DNA from: Flavobacteriales bacterium
Lineage (GTDB): Bacteria > Bacteroidota > Bacteroidia > Flavobacteriales_D > Parvicellaceae
Direction: 5' to 3'
DNA: 64,000 bases
Assembly: GCA_029251405.1 (NCBI GenBank)
Contig: JAQXDK010000013.1
Coordinates: forward strand, 1 to 64,000
The notes under the pieces are model-generated. The model did not search any database, was not told the DNA's origin, and was given only the letters and a program-made list of their open reading frames with translations. Below are positions 7,034 to 16,382 of this stretch, in pieces. A program made the translations under genes and the position numbers. Every line of letters starts with the position of its first letter. The first letter of the stretch is position 1.

Positions 7034-8314
7034 TTAATCTGGTAAATTTTTGTGATAATTACTCCCAACAATAGTTCCGTAAACAAATCCTGTAAGTTCT
7101 GAACCAAATAGTGGGGTATTGCTACTCTTAGAATTGTTGTTTTCTATATTGTAAGTCCATTTTTTTGAAGGATTAAATAATGTAACATCTACTTTATGTC
7201 CAATCTCAATTATAGGTACTTCACATTGTAAAATTGTTCTTGGGTTTATGGACATGCATTGAATAATCTTTTCCAATCCTAAATAATCTTTTAAGTGAGT
7301 CATTGCAAGTGGAAAGCAAACTTGAGTTCCAATTATCCCAAAAGGGGACTCACTAAACTCAACTTCATTAATCTCGTTTTCGTGAGGTTGATGGTTAGAA
7401 GTAATTACATCAATTACACCATTTTTAACTCCTTCTAAAAGTGCATTTCTATCGTTTATTGTTCTAAAAGGAGGTAGTGTTTTAAAACTGTTGTCAAACT
7501 CATTTAATTGACCATCGTCGAAAAGTAAATGAAATATGGAAGTACCACAGCTAATATTATTTTGGTACTTTTTAGCATTAGCTAATGCGTCTACACTATT
7601 TTTAGAGCTTATTATATTAAAATGTAACCTACTCATATGGTATTGATTAATTAATAAATCTCTATTAATCATAATTTCTTCAGAAAGACCAGGAATTCCT
7701 TCAAGTCCAATTTTTGTAGAAATAATGCCTTCATTCATTTGACCATTTGGAGAAATACTTTTATCAAATGGAAAAGAAATAATTAAACCGTTAAAGTTTT
7801 TAGCATATAATAAAGCTCTTGAGAAAAGACCTGCATGCATTACAGGTTCTGTGTTATCCGTAAAGGCAAGAGCTCCAGAAGTAAACATATCATACATTTC
7901 AGATAATTGCTCTCCCTTGAGCCCCTTTGATATTGCTCCATAAGGAACAACATTTAATCCAAATTCGTTAGAAGAATTTATGCAAAATAGAATATCACTT
8001 TTCTTATCCCTTGCTGGTTCTTTTGTGGGTTGAAGCCCTACACCAGTAAATCCACCAGAAATAGAAGATTGTATTCCAGAATGGAGCGTTTCTTTTTGTT
8101 CATTACCTGGTTCAGGAAAATTTACAGAAAAATCAAATAAACCAGGACATATAAATAAATTCTCTTTCTTGATAATTTCTACATTATCAATATTGATTTT
8201 GTCTTTTATATCAATAATGACTCCGTCTTTAATAAGAATATCTTTTTTAAGTTTATTGTATTTAGAATTGGGATCTATAATTGATACGCCCTTAATTAAA
8301 ATGGAGGAAATCAT
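7034..8314 (-). CDS. Dihydroorotase homologue lacking the HxH metal ligands
   Basis: 426 aa, amidohydrolase fold, annotatable as multifunctional-complex-type dihydroorotase (pyrimidine synthesis, carbamoyl-aspartate to dihydroorotate). The domain order is right: a beta-sandwich N-terminus (DPNSKYNKLKKDILIKDG), the barrel start FICPGLFDFSVNFPEPG, GGFTGVGLQPT, AFTDNTEPVM, TSNHQPHE, and the C-terminal sandwich. But the zinc motif that normally reads DxHxHxRxPG here reads DFSVNFPEPG (residues 61-70), with Ser63 and Asn65 in place of both histidines and Pro67 in place of the substrate-binding Arg. The later His position also looks changed (ISFPFDKS). It is either a non-catalytic partner or a repurposed enzyme. 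It overlaps the BatA-like gene by 4 nt. Confidence 0.85.
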   Translation of the reverse strand: MISSILIKGVSIIDPNSKYNKLKKDILIKDGVIIDIKDKINIDNVEIIKKENLFICPGLFDFSVNFPEPGNEQKETLHSGIQSSISGGFTGVGLQPTKEPARDKKSDILFCINSSNEFGLNVVPYGAISKGLKGEQLSEMYDMFTSGALAFTDNTEPVMHAGLFSRALLYAKNFNGLIISFPFDKSISPNGQMNEGIISTKIGLEGIPGLSEEIMINRDLLINQYHMSRLHFNIISSKNSVDALANAKKYQNNISCGTSIFHLLFDDGQLNEFDNSFKTLPPFRTINDRNALLEGVKNGVIDVITSNHQPHENEINEVEFSESPFGIIGTQVCFPLAMTHLKDYLGLEKIIQCMSINPRTILQCEVPIIEIGHKVDVTLFNPSKKWTYNIENNNSKSSNTPLFGSELTGFVYGTIVGSNYHKNLPD

Positions 8315-10347
8315 GCTGTTTTTTTAATGATTATCATTTCTAAAATTAGAAATATTATAGCTAAAAGAATAAAATATTTCCAATATTGTGTTGTTTTATA
8401 ATCCTGAGAAACAATGTTTTGGTACTTATGGTTAGCAATACTCCAAAGTTTTAAGGATTTCTCTAATCCAAAATTTTTAACAGTAGTATTAATTTCATCT
8501 TCTAAAACAAAATTCATTATGGATTCATTTTTCACTCCATTTACAGATATTACATCTATTAAACTATCATTTTTAAGAATGAAATAGTGTCCAACATCTT
8601 CTATTTGATTTTCTAAGAAGACTTTAGAAGCGTCTTCATTTTGAGAAATATTTGGGAAAAAAGACAAGGTTGGTTGTTTTAGACTATTCACAATTTTAAC
8701 ATCACCTTTTTGTTGAACTTTGGTACTTAAATTAACAAAGTTTAGGTTGTCGACTGTAAACTGTTTTAAGATGTCTTTTGATGATTCTTCTTTTATTCTT
8801 AACATCACTGGAACAAAAAGCGCGTGTTTTTTTAAATTAGATATTTTGGTGTTAAGATTAGAAGTAAATAAATAAATATTTTTGTTAAAAGTTTTAAATT
8901 TTAGCAGAAGTGGATCTCCATTGGTTAAACTTATTAGATTTTGATAATTTCTTAACATATTAAAATGAATATGAGATTTAAAAAATGGCAAATCAATATT
9001 TTTATTTTTCTTAGAAAAAATATTTTTAAAATACATTAAATCCATCGACGAAAAATCAAGTTCTACATTTGAACTGTCAAGTGAAACGGCATTAATTTTA
9101 AAAAGCTTAAATAAATTTAGGTAACTAGAGTAGTTGGTAAGATCAGGGAAAATTAAGAGATTTTTATTGGTCGATTTTAGTATATTATCCAATAGTTTTT
9201 CATCTAAAAATTTTAGCTCGTTTAGGATAAGTAAATCTGCTTTTAGATCGTACTCATTGTAGCCGTTTTTTAAATCAACGTCTAAATATTTAGTTTTTTC
9301 AACGCTCCTAAAAAGTCCATCTAAATATGTATTTGAATTGTTTTTCCCGTTATGAATATTTACAACTTTATATTCCTCATTTAAATTGTAAGAAAAGTAG
9401 TACAAGTCGTCATTTTTAATACAATTCATTTCGTTTGAAACAAGTGTTATTAATCCAGTCTTAATTCCTTTAGAGTTCACTGCAAATAAGAATGTTACTT
9501 CTTTACATTCTAATGATTTAATTTTATTATAAGATTGATTTAGAACTTCTCCAGAATTGATATTTAATTTAATCTGAAAATCTACTTCGTTTTCTGAATG
9601 ATTAGTAATTCTCACTTTAAGTGTTTCATTTTCATTTATCTTTCTATTACTTTCAGTAAACCATACGGAATCAATAGAGATGTTCTGTTTTTGATCAGAA
9701 TCATATTTCAAGATGTTAATTCGGTCATTTTTGGTAACATCTATCTCTTTTAAATTGAACATATTTCGTTGTAAGTCTGTCAGTATAAATGATTGGATTG
9801 ATTGCTTTTTGAATTGCTCTTTTTGAATTTCTGTTATTTCTTGAAATGTTAAACTATTGGGGTAGTACTGAGTTTTAATAACATCTTCTATCAACTCGCT
9901 TTTGTTGATACTGAATTGCTTGTTGCTTTTTAAATTGTTAGTGGTGTAAAAAAATTGGGTTTTTTCTGGCAAATCATTAACTATGTTAATTATATCAACC
10001 TTAGCAGCTTCTAGTAAAGATTGGTTGTTTTTGATTCTACTCATCGAAAAAGAATTGTCTAAATAGATTCCAATCTTACTTTGATTTTGATCGTTAGTGA
10101 TTTTATTTGCTTTTCTATAGGGTAAGCAAAAAGCAAAAATGACAGAAGATAAGATCATCATCCTAGAAATCAGTACTAAGAGATTCTTAAGCTGAGATCT
10201 CTTCTTAGTTTTTTCTTCAATATTTTTAAATAAAGTTATATCAGAAAAGTAAATTGTTTCGTGCTTTTGATAGTTGAATAAGTGAATAAATATTGGAACA
10301 ATATTTAAAAGCAATGCCCAGAGAAAATCAGGATATAATAGGCTCAT
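8311..10347 (-). CDS. BatA-like membrane protein with VWA-type domain
   Basis: 678 aa. Two N-terminal membrane segments (about residues 5-22 and 53-78) match the aerotolerance-regulator/BatA N-terminal double-transmembrane module: FLWALLLNIVPIFIHLFNYQ, then a basic loop and LLVLISRMMILSSVIFAFCL. A von Willebrand factor A-like region follows, with a MIDAS-type DNSFSMS near residue 97 and ILTDLQRN further on. A large periplasmic beta-rich portion leads to a final membrane helix (YFILLAIIFLILEMIIIKK). Function is unknown; Bat-type proteins are linked to stress tolerance in some Bacteroidota. It is co-transcribed with the dihydroorotase homologue (ATGA overlap) and the TIGR02757 gene. A protein of similar architecture lies at 17139-19202. 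Confidence 0.83.
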   Translation of the reverse strand: MSLLYPDFLWALLLNIVPIFIHLFNYQKHETIYFSDITLFKNIEEKTKKRSQLKNLLVLISRMMILSSVIFAFCLPYRKANKITNDQNQSKIGIYLDNSFSMSRIKNNQSLLEAAKVDIINIVNDLPEKTQFFYTTNNLKSNKQFSINKSELIEDVIKTQYYPNSLTFQEITEIQKEQFKKQSIQSFILTDLQRNMFNLKEIDVTKNDRINILKYDSDQKQNISIDSVWFTESNRKINENETLKVRITNHSENEVDFQIKLNINSGEVLNQSYNKIKSLECKEVTFLFAVNSKGIKTGLITLVSNEMNCIKNDDLYYFSYNLNEEYKVVNIHNGKNNSNTYLDGLFRSVEKTKYLDVDLKNGYNEYDLKADLLILNELKFLDEKLLDNILKSTNKNLLIFPDLTNYSSYLNLFKLFKINAVSLDSSNVELDFSSMDLMYFKNIFSKKNKNIDLPFFKSHIHFNMLRNYQNLISLTNGDPLLLKFKTFNKNIYLFTSNLNTKISNLKKHALFVPVMLRIKEESSKDILKQFTVDNLNFVNLSTKVQQKGDVKIVNSLKQPTLSFFPNISQNEDASKVFLENQIEDVGHYFILKNDSLIDVISVNGVKNESIMNFVLEDEINTTVKNFGLEKSLKLWSIANHKYQNIVSQDYKTTQYWKYFILLAIIFLILEMIIIKKTA

Positions 10348-10367
10348 TAAAAAACAAAATTAATTAA

Positions 10368-11150
10368 TTAAACGGAACTTTTGATTTTATTTTCGATTCC
10401 TAGTCCGAATAAAGCAAAATCATATTTCACTGGATCTTCTGGATCTAATTTTAAAAGTGCTTTATCGAGCTCTACCACCGCTTTATGATCGTTTTGTTTT
10501 CTTTTAATTAAATTATAAGATCTTGCTGTTCTTCCGCTATGAATATCAAGCGGACATGAAAGAAAAGATGTGGAAATATCCTTCCACAACCCAAAATCAA
10601 CCTTGTTATTATCTCTTCTCACCATCCATCTTAAGAACATATTTATTCTTTTAGCTGCTGAACCATTTAATGGATTAGCTACATGTTTTTGGGTTCTTAT
10701 TCCAGAAAATTCTACAGGTATAAAACATTTTCTAAAATAATTAATGGCTTGATCAGCCTTATTACTTATTTTGAAACCATCAGTAAAAACTTTTTCCAGA
10801 CCTCCTTGATTCCTATAAATTTCTTGCGTTCTAAGAATAAAAAAATGTAAGTCAAAGCAATTGAATGTTCTGTGCTTAAATTTTTTTAAACAGTTAATTT
10901 CACTCTCCTTATAATTCATTACAAACTCAAAAGGTTGATGATTCATTATTTTTAAAAGATGTAAACCATTATTTATTATGGACTTTCTATTACCCCAAGA
11001 AATTGTAGCTATTAAAAGCCCTATTATTTCAATATCTATTTTTCTAGAAAACTGGTGAACTATTGAGATGGGGTCATTCTCAATAAATTCATACGTATTA
11101 TATTTCAATGCGTAGTAATCTAGCTCTTCTTTAATTTCTTTTTTAGTCAA
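10368..11150 (-). CDS. TIGR02757/DUF2400 family protein
   Basis: 260 aa. It matches the conserved TIGR02757 family by DPISIVHQFSRKIDIEIIGL, LIATISWGNRKSIINNGLHL, NPLNGSAAKRINMFLRWMVR, FGLWKDIS and LDIHSGRTARSYNLIKRKQ, ending with DPVKYDFALFGLGIE. The family is related in fold to HhH-GPD DNA glycosylases, and the conserved basic RxNMFLRWM segment resembles a nucleic-acid-contacting region. The biochemical activity is unknown to me. It is cytoplasmic, 20 nt upstream of the BatA-like gene and 31 nt downstream of the subtilase, in the same minus-strand run. Confidence 0.85.
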   Translation of the reverse strand: MTKKEIKEELDYYALKYNTYEFIENDPISIVHQFSRKIDIEIIGLLIATISWGNRKSIINNGLHLLKIMNHQPFEFVMNYKESEINCLKKFKHRTFNCFDLHFFILRTQEIYRNQGGLEKVFTDGFKISNKADQAINYFRKCFIPVEFSGIRTQKHVANPLNGSAAKRINMFLRWMVRRDNNKVDFGLWKDISTSFLSCPLDIHSGRTARSYNLIKRKQNDHKAVVELDKALLKLDPEDPVKYDFALFGLGIENKIKSSV

Positions 11151-11181
11151 TTATTTAATGGTTTTTGTAATTCTAACCATA

Positions 11182-13785
11182 CTACCATTTCATAAATGAT
11201 TTAGTTATCTTTCGACCGTCTTTTGAAAGCATTATGAAATAAATTCCTGAAGGTAATTTTTCTGTAGATAGTGTAATTGTTTTTTTATTTAGTTGTGAAT
11301 TAAACAAAAGTTCACCAAAAGAATTGTATAAATTTATTTTAAGATTTTTAAAATTAGGTGCATCACAACTTATGTTTACTAATGATGAAGATGGATTAGG
11401 ATAGAGTTCAAAATCTAGTTCTGATATACTTTGAATCACAGTTGGAGCATTTATTCCTTCAAATACTTTAACGTTATCTAAGTAAATGTTATTTCCACCT
11501 CGGTTTGTAGTTTCAAATTTTATTAAGATGTTTTCATTAGCAAAAGATGATAAATCTACAGTATCATTTCTCCAGTGTGTAAAATATTCTGGTGTAAAAT
11601 TATATGAAAACGTGTCTAAAGTACTTAATACATCTCCATGTTTTTCATAAATTAAATAATCATAAGATTCTCCACAATTGGTAGAAACAAATATTTTTAA
11701 AGTATCAATAAATAAAGCATTTGAGATTCTTTTTTGGTAAGCTAAATCAAAAGTTAATGAATAGTTAGTAAATCCATTTAAGTTAATTTTTGGAGAAATG
11801 AGTCCATCTTTCTGACTATTTCTAGGAGCGTAAGAAAATAGTTGGACTGTTGCAGATTTATGGCTCCATTGTAAACCGCTTGTAGAATCAATTTCCCAAG
11901 TTTTGTCTAGATTTTGATTTTCAATAATCCAATTAGCATCAACTGTTTCGTATTCAAAGTCCTCAATGAATGGAAGAGACGTTATTTCTTTTATTTTAGA
12001 AAACCTAGTAATAGTACTGTTATTTACATAATCTATTTCATTAAATCCCTGTCCCAATTTCGCTATTACTTGAATTTCAATTAAACCTGAACTTAAGTTA
12101 GATATTAAAGGTAATGTAAAACTAGAACTAGAGTTTGAACCAATGTTTCCACTCCAAAATAGCGTATTTACGCTGTCTCCGTTTACTTTTAATTCAAATT
12201 CAATATTGTTGATAGTGGAGTCACTATGATTAGAAAAATATACAGTTGGCTCAAAAGAACTCAAACAAGTATATTTTTTATAATTGGGTATGGTAACTGA
12301 GTCTAAATGAATGTCGTAAGTTAAACTATTTGGGGCTACAGGAATGTTAGTCTGACTTAATAATTGATAAGCTGCAAAAACATCTATCATTCCCATACCA
12401 TAGGTATTGTCTTCTCCAGTAGTGCCTAAGTCAATTGCCGAAAGATATAGAGCTCTTAATAGATCTTCACCAGATAAATACGGAAATGCTTCTTTAAGTA
12501 GCAATACCGCTCCAGAAACGTGAGGTGCTGCCATGCTGGTTCCAGAAATTGTATTGTAACTATTTTGATCCCATGCTGACCTAACATTTTGTCCAGGAGC
12601 AACAACTTCAGGATGTATTGAAAGTGATGTGCTACCAGGACATTGAGTAGGGCCTCTAGTAGAGAAATTAGAAATAGAGTAAGGAAAGGCAGTATTCCCA
12701 TTTACACTTCCCACACAAAAGGTATTAACCTCAGACGTGTTTATTCTTTGTGGAGAGTTAACTGTTGAGTTATTGGGTCCTGAATTTCCTCCTGAAAATA
12801 TATTAGCTATTCCTACTGCTTCAATTGCATTCATTAAATTCACTACAAATCCACCACAGTGTATGGTATCATTCCCATCGTACCAACGCCAACTATTGTT
12901 GATAACATCTGGTATATCACTTGTGGTTGCTGTATCATCGTCTGGGTTTAATGCCCATTCAAATGCTTCGATCATATTTACAATTGGAGGTAGTCCTTGA
13001 ACAGTAGATGTCACAAAATCATTTGCAATCCAATAAGATCCAAATGCAACACCGATAGTATCGTTAGTTGATTTTACAAGTCCAGCAATAGTTCCAAGTG
13101 TATGGGTTCCGTGATTTTGGATAGATCCATTTGGAAAATCATTAAAATACCCAATCCAACTTTGTTTCAGGGGATATCTTTCTCCTATAAAGCGATCATT
13201 AAAAGCTGGATGACTTGGCCAAACACCTGTATCGTAGTTATACACTAATCTTCCTCTACCCGTATAGCCTAAATTCCACATTGCTGGTGCATTTATAGCA
13301 ACTAATCCATTCTCCACACCATTAGGTGTTCTGTAGTTATTTGATGAAATATTAAATTCAGGATGAGGGATAAATTGACTTTCTTCAATTTCAATGGAAT
13401 TAATAGTAGAAATTTCATATAATTCTCTAATGTTATTTAAATCCACAAGAGCAAATACAATATTTACGATCCAAAAAGATCGGTATTCACAAGAAGGGCA
13501 GGAGTTGCTATTTAAGAAATCTAGAACAGGTTTTTGAGACTTATTGGATTGTTGTAAAAGCAGCTTATTTATAATTTTTGACCTCTTATCTAAAGGAGTG
13601 TATTCAGCTTTAAATTGCTGATTAATTTGAAAACAATCTATGTTTTCATTAAACTCTATTCGAATTGGAATTAATTTTCCTGGATTTTTCTCTGTCCAAT
13701 TTGTAAATTTATCAATATTAAATCCTTGATTATAAGCACTTAAGGTAGGTAATATAATAATCAAAAATAAATATATATTTTTCAT
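11182..13785 (-). CDS. Secreted subtilisin-like serine protease (S8) with T9SS type A sorting domain
   Basis: 867 aa. A signal peptide (cleavage around SAYNQ) precedes an I9-like propeptide (about 80-145) and a peptidase S8 domain with the full triad: Asp185 in NYDTGVWPSHP, His228 in NHGTHTLGTIAG and Ser417 in GTSMAAPHVSG, with the oxyanion Asn334 in GGNSGPNN. A CARDB-like beta domain (about 495-600) and a MAM/jelly-roll-like domain (IEDFEYETVDANW onward, about 610-770) follow. The C-terminal roughly 80 residues are a T9SS type A domain (LYPNPSSSLVNIS, NLYNSFGELLF, LPSGIYFIMLSKDGRKI). It is predicted to be an extracellular or cell-surface protease. It starts 3 nt after the E1 fusion gene ends, an odd operon partner. 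Confidence 0.93.
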   Translation of the reverse strand: MKNIYLFLIIILPTLSAYNQGFNIDKFTNWTEKNPGKLIPIRIEFNENIDCFQINQQFKAEYTPLDKRSKIINKLLLQQSNKSQKPVLDFLNSNSCPSCEYRSFWIVNIVFALVDLNNIRELYEISTINSIEIEESQFIPHPEFNISSNNYRTPNGVENGLVAINAPAMWNLGYTGRGRLVYNYDTGVWPSHPAFNDRFIGERYPLKQSWIGYFNDFPNGSIQNHGTHTLGTIAGLVKSTNDTIGVAFGSYWIANDFVTSTVQGLPPIVNMIEAFEWALNPDDDTATTSDIPDVINNSWRWYDGNDTIHCGGFVVNLMNAIEAVGIANIFSGGNSGPNNSTVNSPQRINTSEVNTFCVGSVNGNTAFPYSISNFSTRGPTQCPGSTSLSIHPEVVAPGQNVRSAWDQNSYNTISGTSMAAPHVSGAVLLLKEAFPYLSGEDLLRALYLSAIDLGTTGEDNTYGMGMIDVFAAYQLLSQTNIPVAPNSLTYDIHLDSVTIPNYKKYTCLSSFEPTVYFSNHSDSTINNIEFELKVNGDSVNTLFWSGNIGSNSSSSFTLPLISNLSSGLIEIQVIAKLGQGFNEIDYVNNSTITRFSKIKEITSLPFIEDFEYETVDANWIIENQNLDKTWEIDSTSGLQWSHKSATVQLFSYAPRNSQKDGLISPKINLNGFTNYSLTFDLAYQKRISNALFIDTLKIFVSTNCGESYDYLIYEKHGDVLSTLDTFSYNFTPEYFTHWRNDTVDLSSFANENILIKFETTNRGGNNIYLDNVKVFEGINAPTVIQSISELDFELYPNPSSSLVNISCDAPNFKNLKINLYNSFGELLFNSQLNKKTITLSTEKLPSGIYFIMLSKDGRKITKSFMKW

Positions 13786-13788
13786 AAA

Positions 13789-16218
13789 TTATATAATTCT
13801 TGGAAAGTTAGATGGGTTATTTTCACTCATTATTGCATAAATAGCTTCTACAATATCATTGATACTTGGCTTAGAAAAATAATCACCATCAGTACCATAG
13901 GCAGGTCTATGATCTTTTGCACTTAAAGTTACTGGCTGAGAATCTAAATGAAAATAGCCTTTCTGTTTATTTATTACTTGATCCATCATATACGCAGTTG
14001 CTCCTCCAGGAACATCTTCATCAATAAATATAATCTTATTAGTTTTGGATAAAGATTTAACTATTTCTTTGTTTACATCAAATGGTATAAGTGTTTGAAC
14101 ATCAATTAGTTCACATGATATATTTAATTGTTCTAGTTCTTTGCTAGCTTCAATACATAAATTGAAAGTAGAACCATAGCTTACAACAGTAACATCGTTT
14201 CCTTTTTTAACGATTTCAGGAATTCCAATTGGGGTTGTGAATTCACCATAATTAGAAGGTTCATTTTCTTTAATCCTATATCCATTTAAACATTCAATAA
14301 CTAAAGCAGGATCATCAGACTTCATGAGGGTATTATAAAAACCAGCTGCCTTGGTCATATTTCGAGGCACACAGACAACAATACCCTTTAACAGATTAAT
14401 TATTCCACCTAAAGGTGATCCCGCATGCCAAATGCCCTCTAACCTATGTCCACGAGTTCTAATAATTAGAGGACATTTTTGAGTCCCTTTTGTTCTGTAA
14501 GATAATGTAGCTAAGTCGTCACTCATTATTTGTATGCAGTAGAGTAGGTAATCCAAATATTGTATTTCAGCTATGGGTCTTAAACCTCTTAGAGCTAATC
14601 CAATTCCTTGACCGATTATTGTTGTTTCTCTAATACCAGTATCAAAAACTCTTATCTCTCCAAATTCTTCTTGAAGCCCTTCCATGACTTGATTTACACC
14701 ACCAATTATCCCAGTATCTTCCCCAAAAGTTAAAAGTTCTGGATACTGTTCAAAAAGTTTTTTGAAATTATTTCTAAGTATTATTCTCCCATCTACATTT
14801 GAATCAGAAGGAATAGGATTTACAACGTTAGTATTTTGAGATAAAGAACTGTTTTCAGTATAAAGATTGGAATTGTAGTTTCCAAATTGAATTTCTTGTT
14901 GTTTTTTGAACCATTCGATAGCAGCATCTTTAGCTGCATTTTTTTCTTTTCTAGTAATTATTAAGGTCTTCCTAAAACTTGAAAAGACTTCTTTTTTAAT
15001 CGGTTCTTTTATTTTTTTTAGTTTTTCAAGAATTTTTGATAGTTCATTTTTTTCAGAACTATTTATCATAATTTTCTCTAAATGAATGCAGCATTCATTC
15101 TGCAATAATTTATTAGGTTCCAAAAATTCTTTCCAAGCCAATTTTGCTTGTTCTTTGACTTCTTTTTTTGCAGATTGCTCAATTTCATTTAAAGTATCTA
15201 TATCTGCAATTGGATGATTCGTAGCATTATTAGAGCTCATAATCCAATCTTTAAACTGTTTTACGCAGTCAAATTCAATTTCCCATTCCAATCTATCTTT
15301 GGACTTATATCGTTCGTGAGAGCCAGAAGTTGAGTGGCCTTGAGGTTGAGTGATTTCTTCAACATGTACCAATGAAGGTTTGTGATGCTCTCTTGAAAAA
15401 TTTACTGCTTTTTTGTAAGTTGAAAAGAGTTCTGAATAATTCCAGCCTTTACATTTAAATATCTTAAATCCATTTGAATTATTATCAATCTCAAATCCTG
15501 ACAATGCTTCAGATATACTTTCTTTGGTAGTCTGGTATTTTTTTGGAACGGAAATACCATAACCATCGTCCCAAACAGACATAACAACAGGAACTTCTAA
15601 TACTGCAGCAGCATTTATAGATTCCCAAAAGACACCTTCAGAAGTACTTGCATCCCCAATAGTACCAAATGCTACTTCATTGCCATTATTTGAAAATTTT
15701 TCAAAATTTTTCAAATCCTTATTATTTCTGTAAATCTTAGAAGCCAATCCAAGACCTACTAATCTTGGCATTTGTGCTGCAGTACAAGATATGTCAGACG
15801 AGGAATTTTTTTTATTAGAAAGGTTTAGCCAATTGCCATCTTTATCAATTGTTTTAGTAGAGAAATGTCCTCCCATTTGTCTTCCACCAGAATTGGGTTC
15901 TTTTTCGATGTCTGTATGGGCATATAATCCAGCAAAAAATTGTTTTACGGTCAACTCATCAATCGCCATCATAAATGTTTGGTCTCTATAATAACCCGAT
16001 CTAAAATCACCATTTTTAAAGAACTTAGACATCACAAGTTGTGCTAATTCTTTACCATCACCAAAAATTCCAAATTTTGCTTTCCCAGTTAAAACTTCTT
16101 TTCTTCCTAACAAAGAAGCCTCTCTACTAATACAGATAAGTCTGTAGTCGTTTAAAATTTCCTTAATAAAATCACTTTTATTTACTTTTTGATTGGATAA
16201 AGTAGTTGGTTCTAGCAT
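13789..16218 (-). CDS. Branched-chain 2-oxoacid dehydrogenase E1, fused alpha and beta subunits
   Basis: 809 aa. The N-terminal part (about 1-440) is the thiamine-diphosphate-binding E1 alpha: RQMGGHFSTK, GDASTSEGVFWESINAAAVL and DDGYGISVP forming the TPP motif, and GHSTSGSHERY. After a linker, the C-terminal part (about 475-805) is E1 beta: RNNFKKLFEQYPELLTFGED, GQGIGLALRGLRPIAEIQYL, RTRGHRLEGIWHAGSP, VVSYGSTFNLC and FIDEDVPGGATA. The enzyme decarboxylates 2-oxoacids from Leu, Ile and Val and passes the acyl group to lipoyl-E2, feeding branched-chain fatty acid primers. Lipoyl E2 and E3 are not in the window. The fused form is common in Bacteroidota. A -7 box lies 17 nt upstream of the ATG. 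Confidence 0.92.
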   Translation of the reverse strand: MLEPTTLSNQKVNKSDFIKEILNDYRLICISREASLLGRKEVLTGKAKFGIFGDGKELAQLVMSKFFKNGDFRSGYYRDQTFMMAIDELTVKQFFAGLYAHTDIEKEPNSGGRQMGGHFSTKTIDKDGNWLNLSNKKNSSSDISCTAAQMPRLVGLGLASKIYRNNKDLKNFEKFSNNGNEVAFGTIGDASTSEGVFWESINAAAVLEVPVVMSVWDDGYGISVPKKYQTTKESISEALSGFEIDNNSNGFKIFKCKGWNYSELFSTYKKAVNFSREHHKPSLVHVEEITQPQGHSTSGSHERYKSKDRLEWEIEFDCVKQFKDWIMSSNNATNHPIADIDTLNEIEQSAKKEVKEQAKLAWKEFLEPNKLLQNECCIHLEKIMINSSEKNELSKILEKLKKIKEPIKKEVFSSFRKTLIITRKEKNAAKDAAIEWFKKQQEIQFGNYNSNLYTENSSLSQNTNVVNPIPSDSNVDGRIILRNNFKKLFEQYPELLTFGEDTGIIGGVNQVMEGLQEEFGEIRVFDTGIRETTIIGQGIGLALRGLRPIAEIQYLDYLLYCIQIMSDDLATLSYRTKGTQKCPLIIRTRGHRLEGIWHAGSPLGGIINLLKGIVVCVPRNMTKAAGFYNTLMKSDDPALVIECLNGYRIKENEPSNYGEFTTPIGIPEIVKKGNDVTVVSYGSTFNLCIEASKELEQLNISCELIDVQTLIPFDVNKEIVKSLSKTNKIIFIDEDVPGGATAYMMDQVINKQKGYFHLDSQPVTLSAKDHRPAYGTDGDYFSKPSINDIVEAIYAIMSENNPSNFPRII

Positions 16219-16235
16219 AGAATTTTAGATTACTG

Positions 16236-16243
16236 CAAAATTA
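16236..16243 (-). promoter_or_regulatory. -7 promoter element for the E1 gene run
   Basis: TAATTTTG on the minus strand fits TAnnTTTG and ends 17 nt before the E1 ATG at 16218. It is the likely promoter for the long minus-strand run down to the dihydroorotase-like gene. Confidence 0.5.
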
Positions 16244-16351
16244 ATACTATTAAACGAATTAAAAAGCTGTAGTTAAATAATATAATTCTTTAACCATATT
16301 TTCACTGTGAAATATATAACAATCCATAATTTATTGTTAATGAATAATACC

Positions 16352-16359
16352 TATATTTG
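16352..16359 (+). promoter_or_regulatory. -7 promoter element of fabG
   Basis: TATATTTG, an exact TAnnTTTG match, 23 nt upstream of the fabG ATG. A TTG at 16334-16336 is a possible -33 element, though the 15-nt spacing is slightly short. Confidence 0.55.
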
Positions 16360-16382
16360 AGCCCTCAATTTAGTTATATTAA

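Noticed and set aside
6817-7074. 85-codon plus-strand reading frame across the SRP RNA
   Set aside because: It is antisense to the RNA, its boundaries and a -7 box; the translation has no family resemblance.
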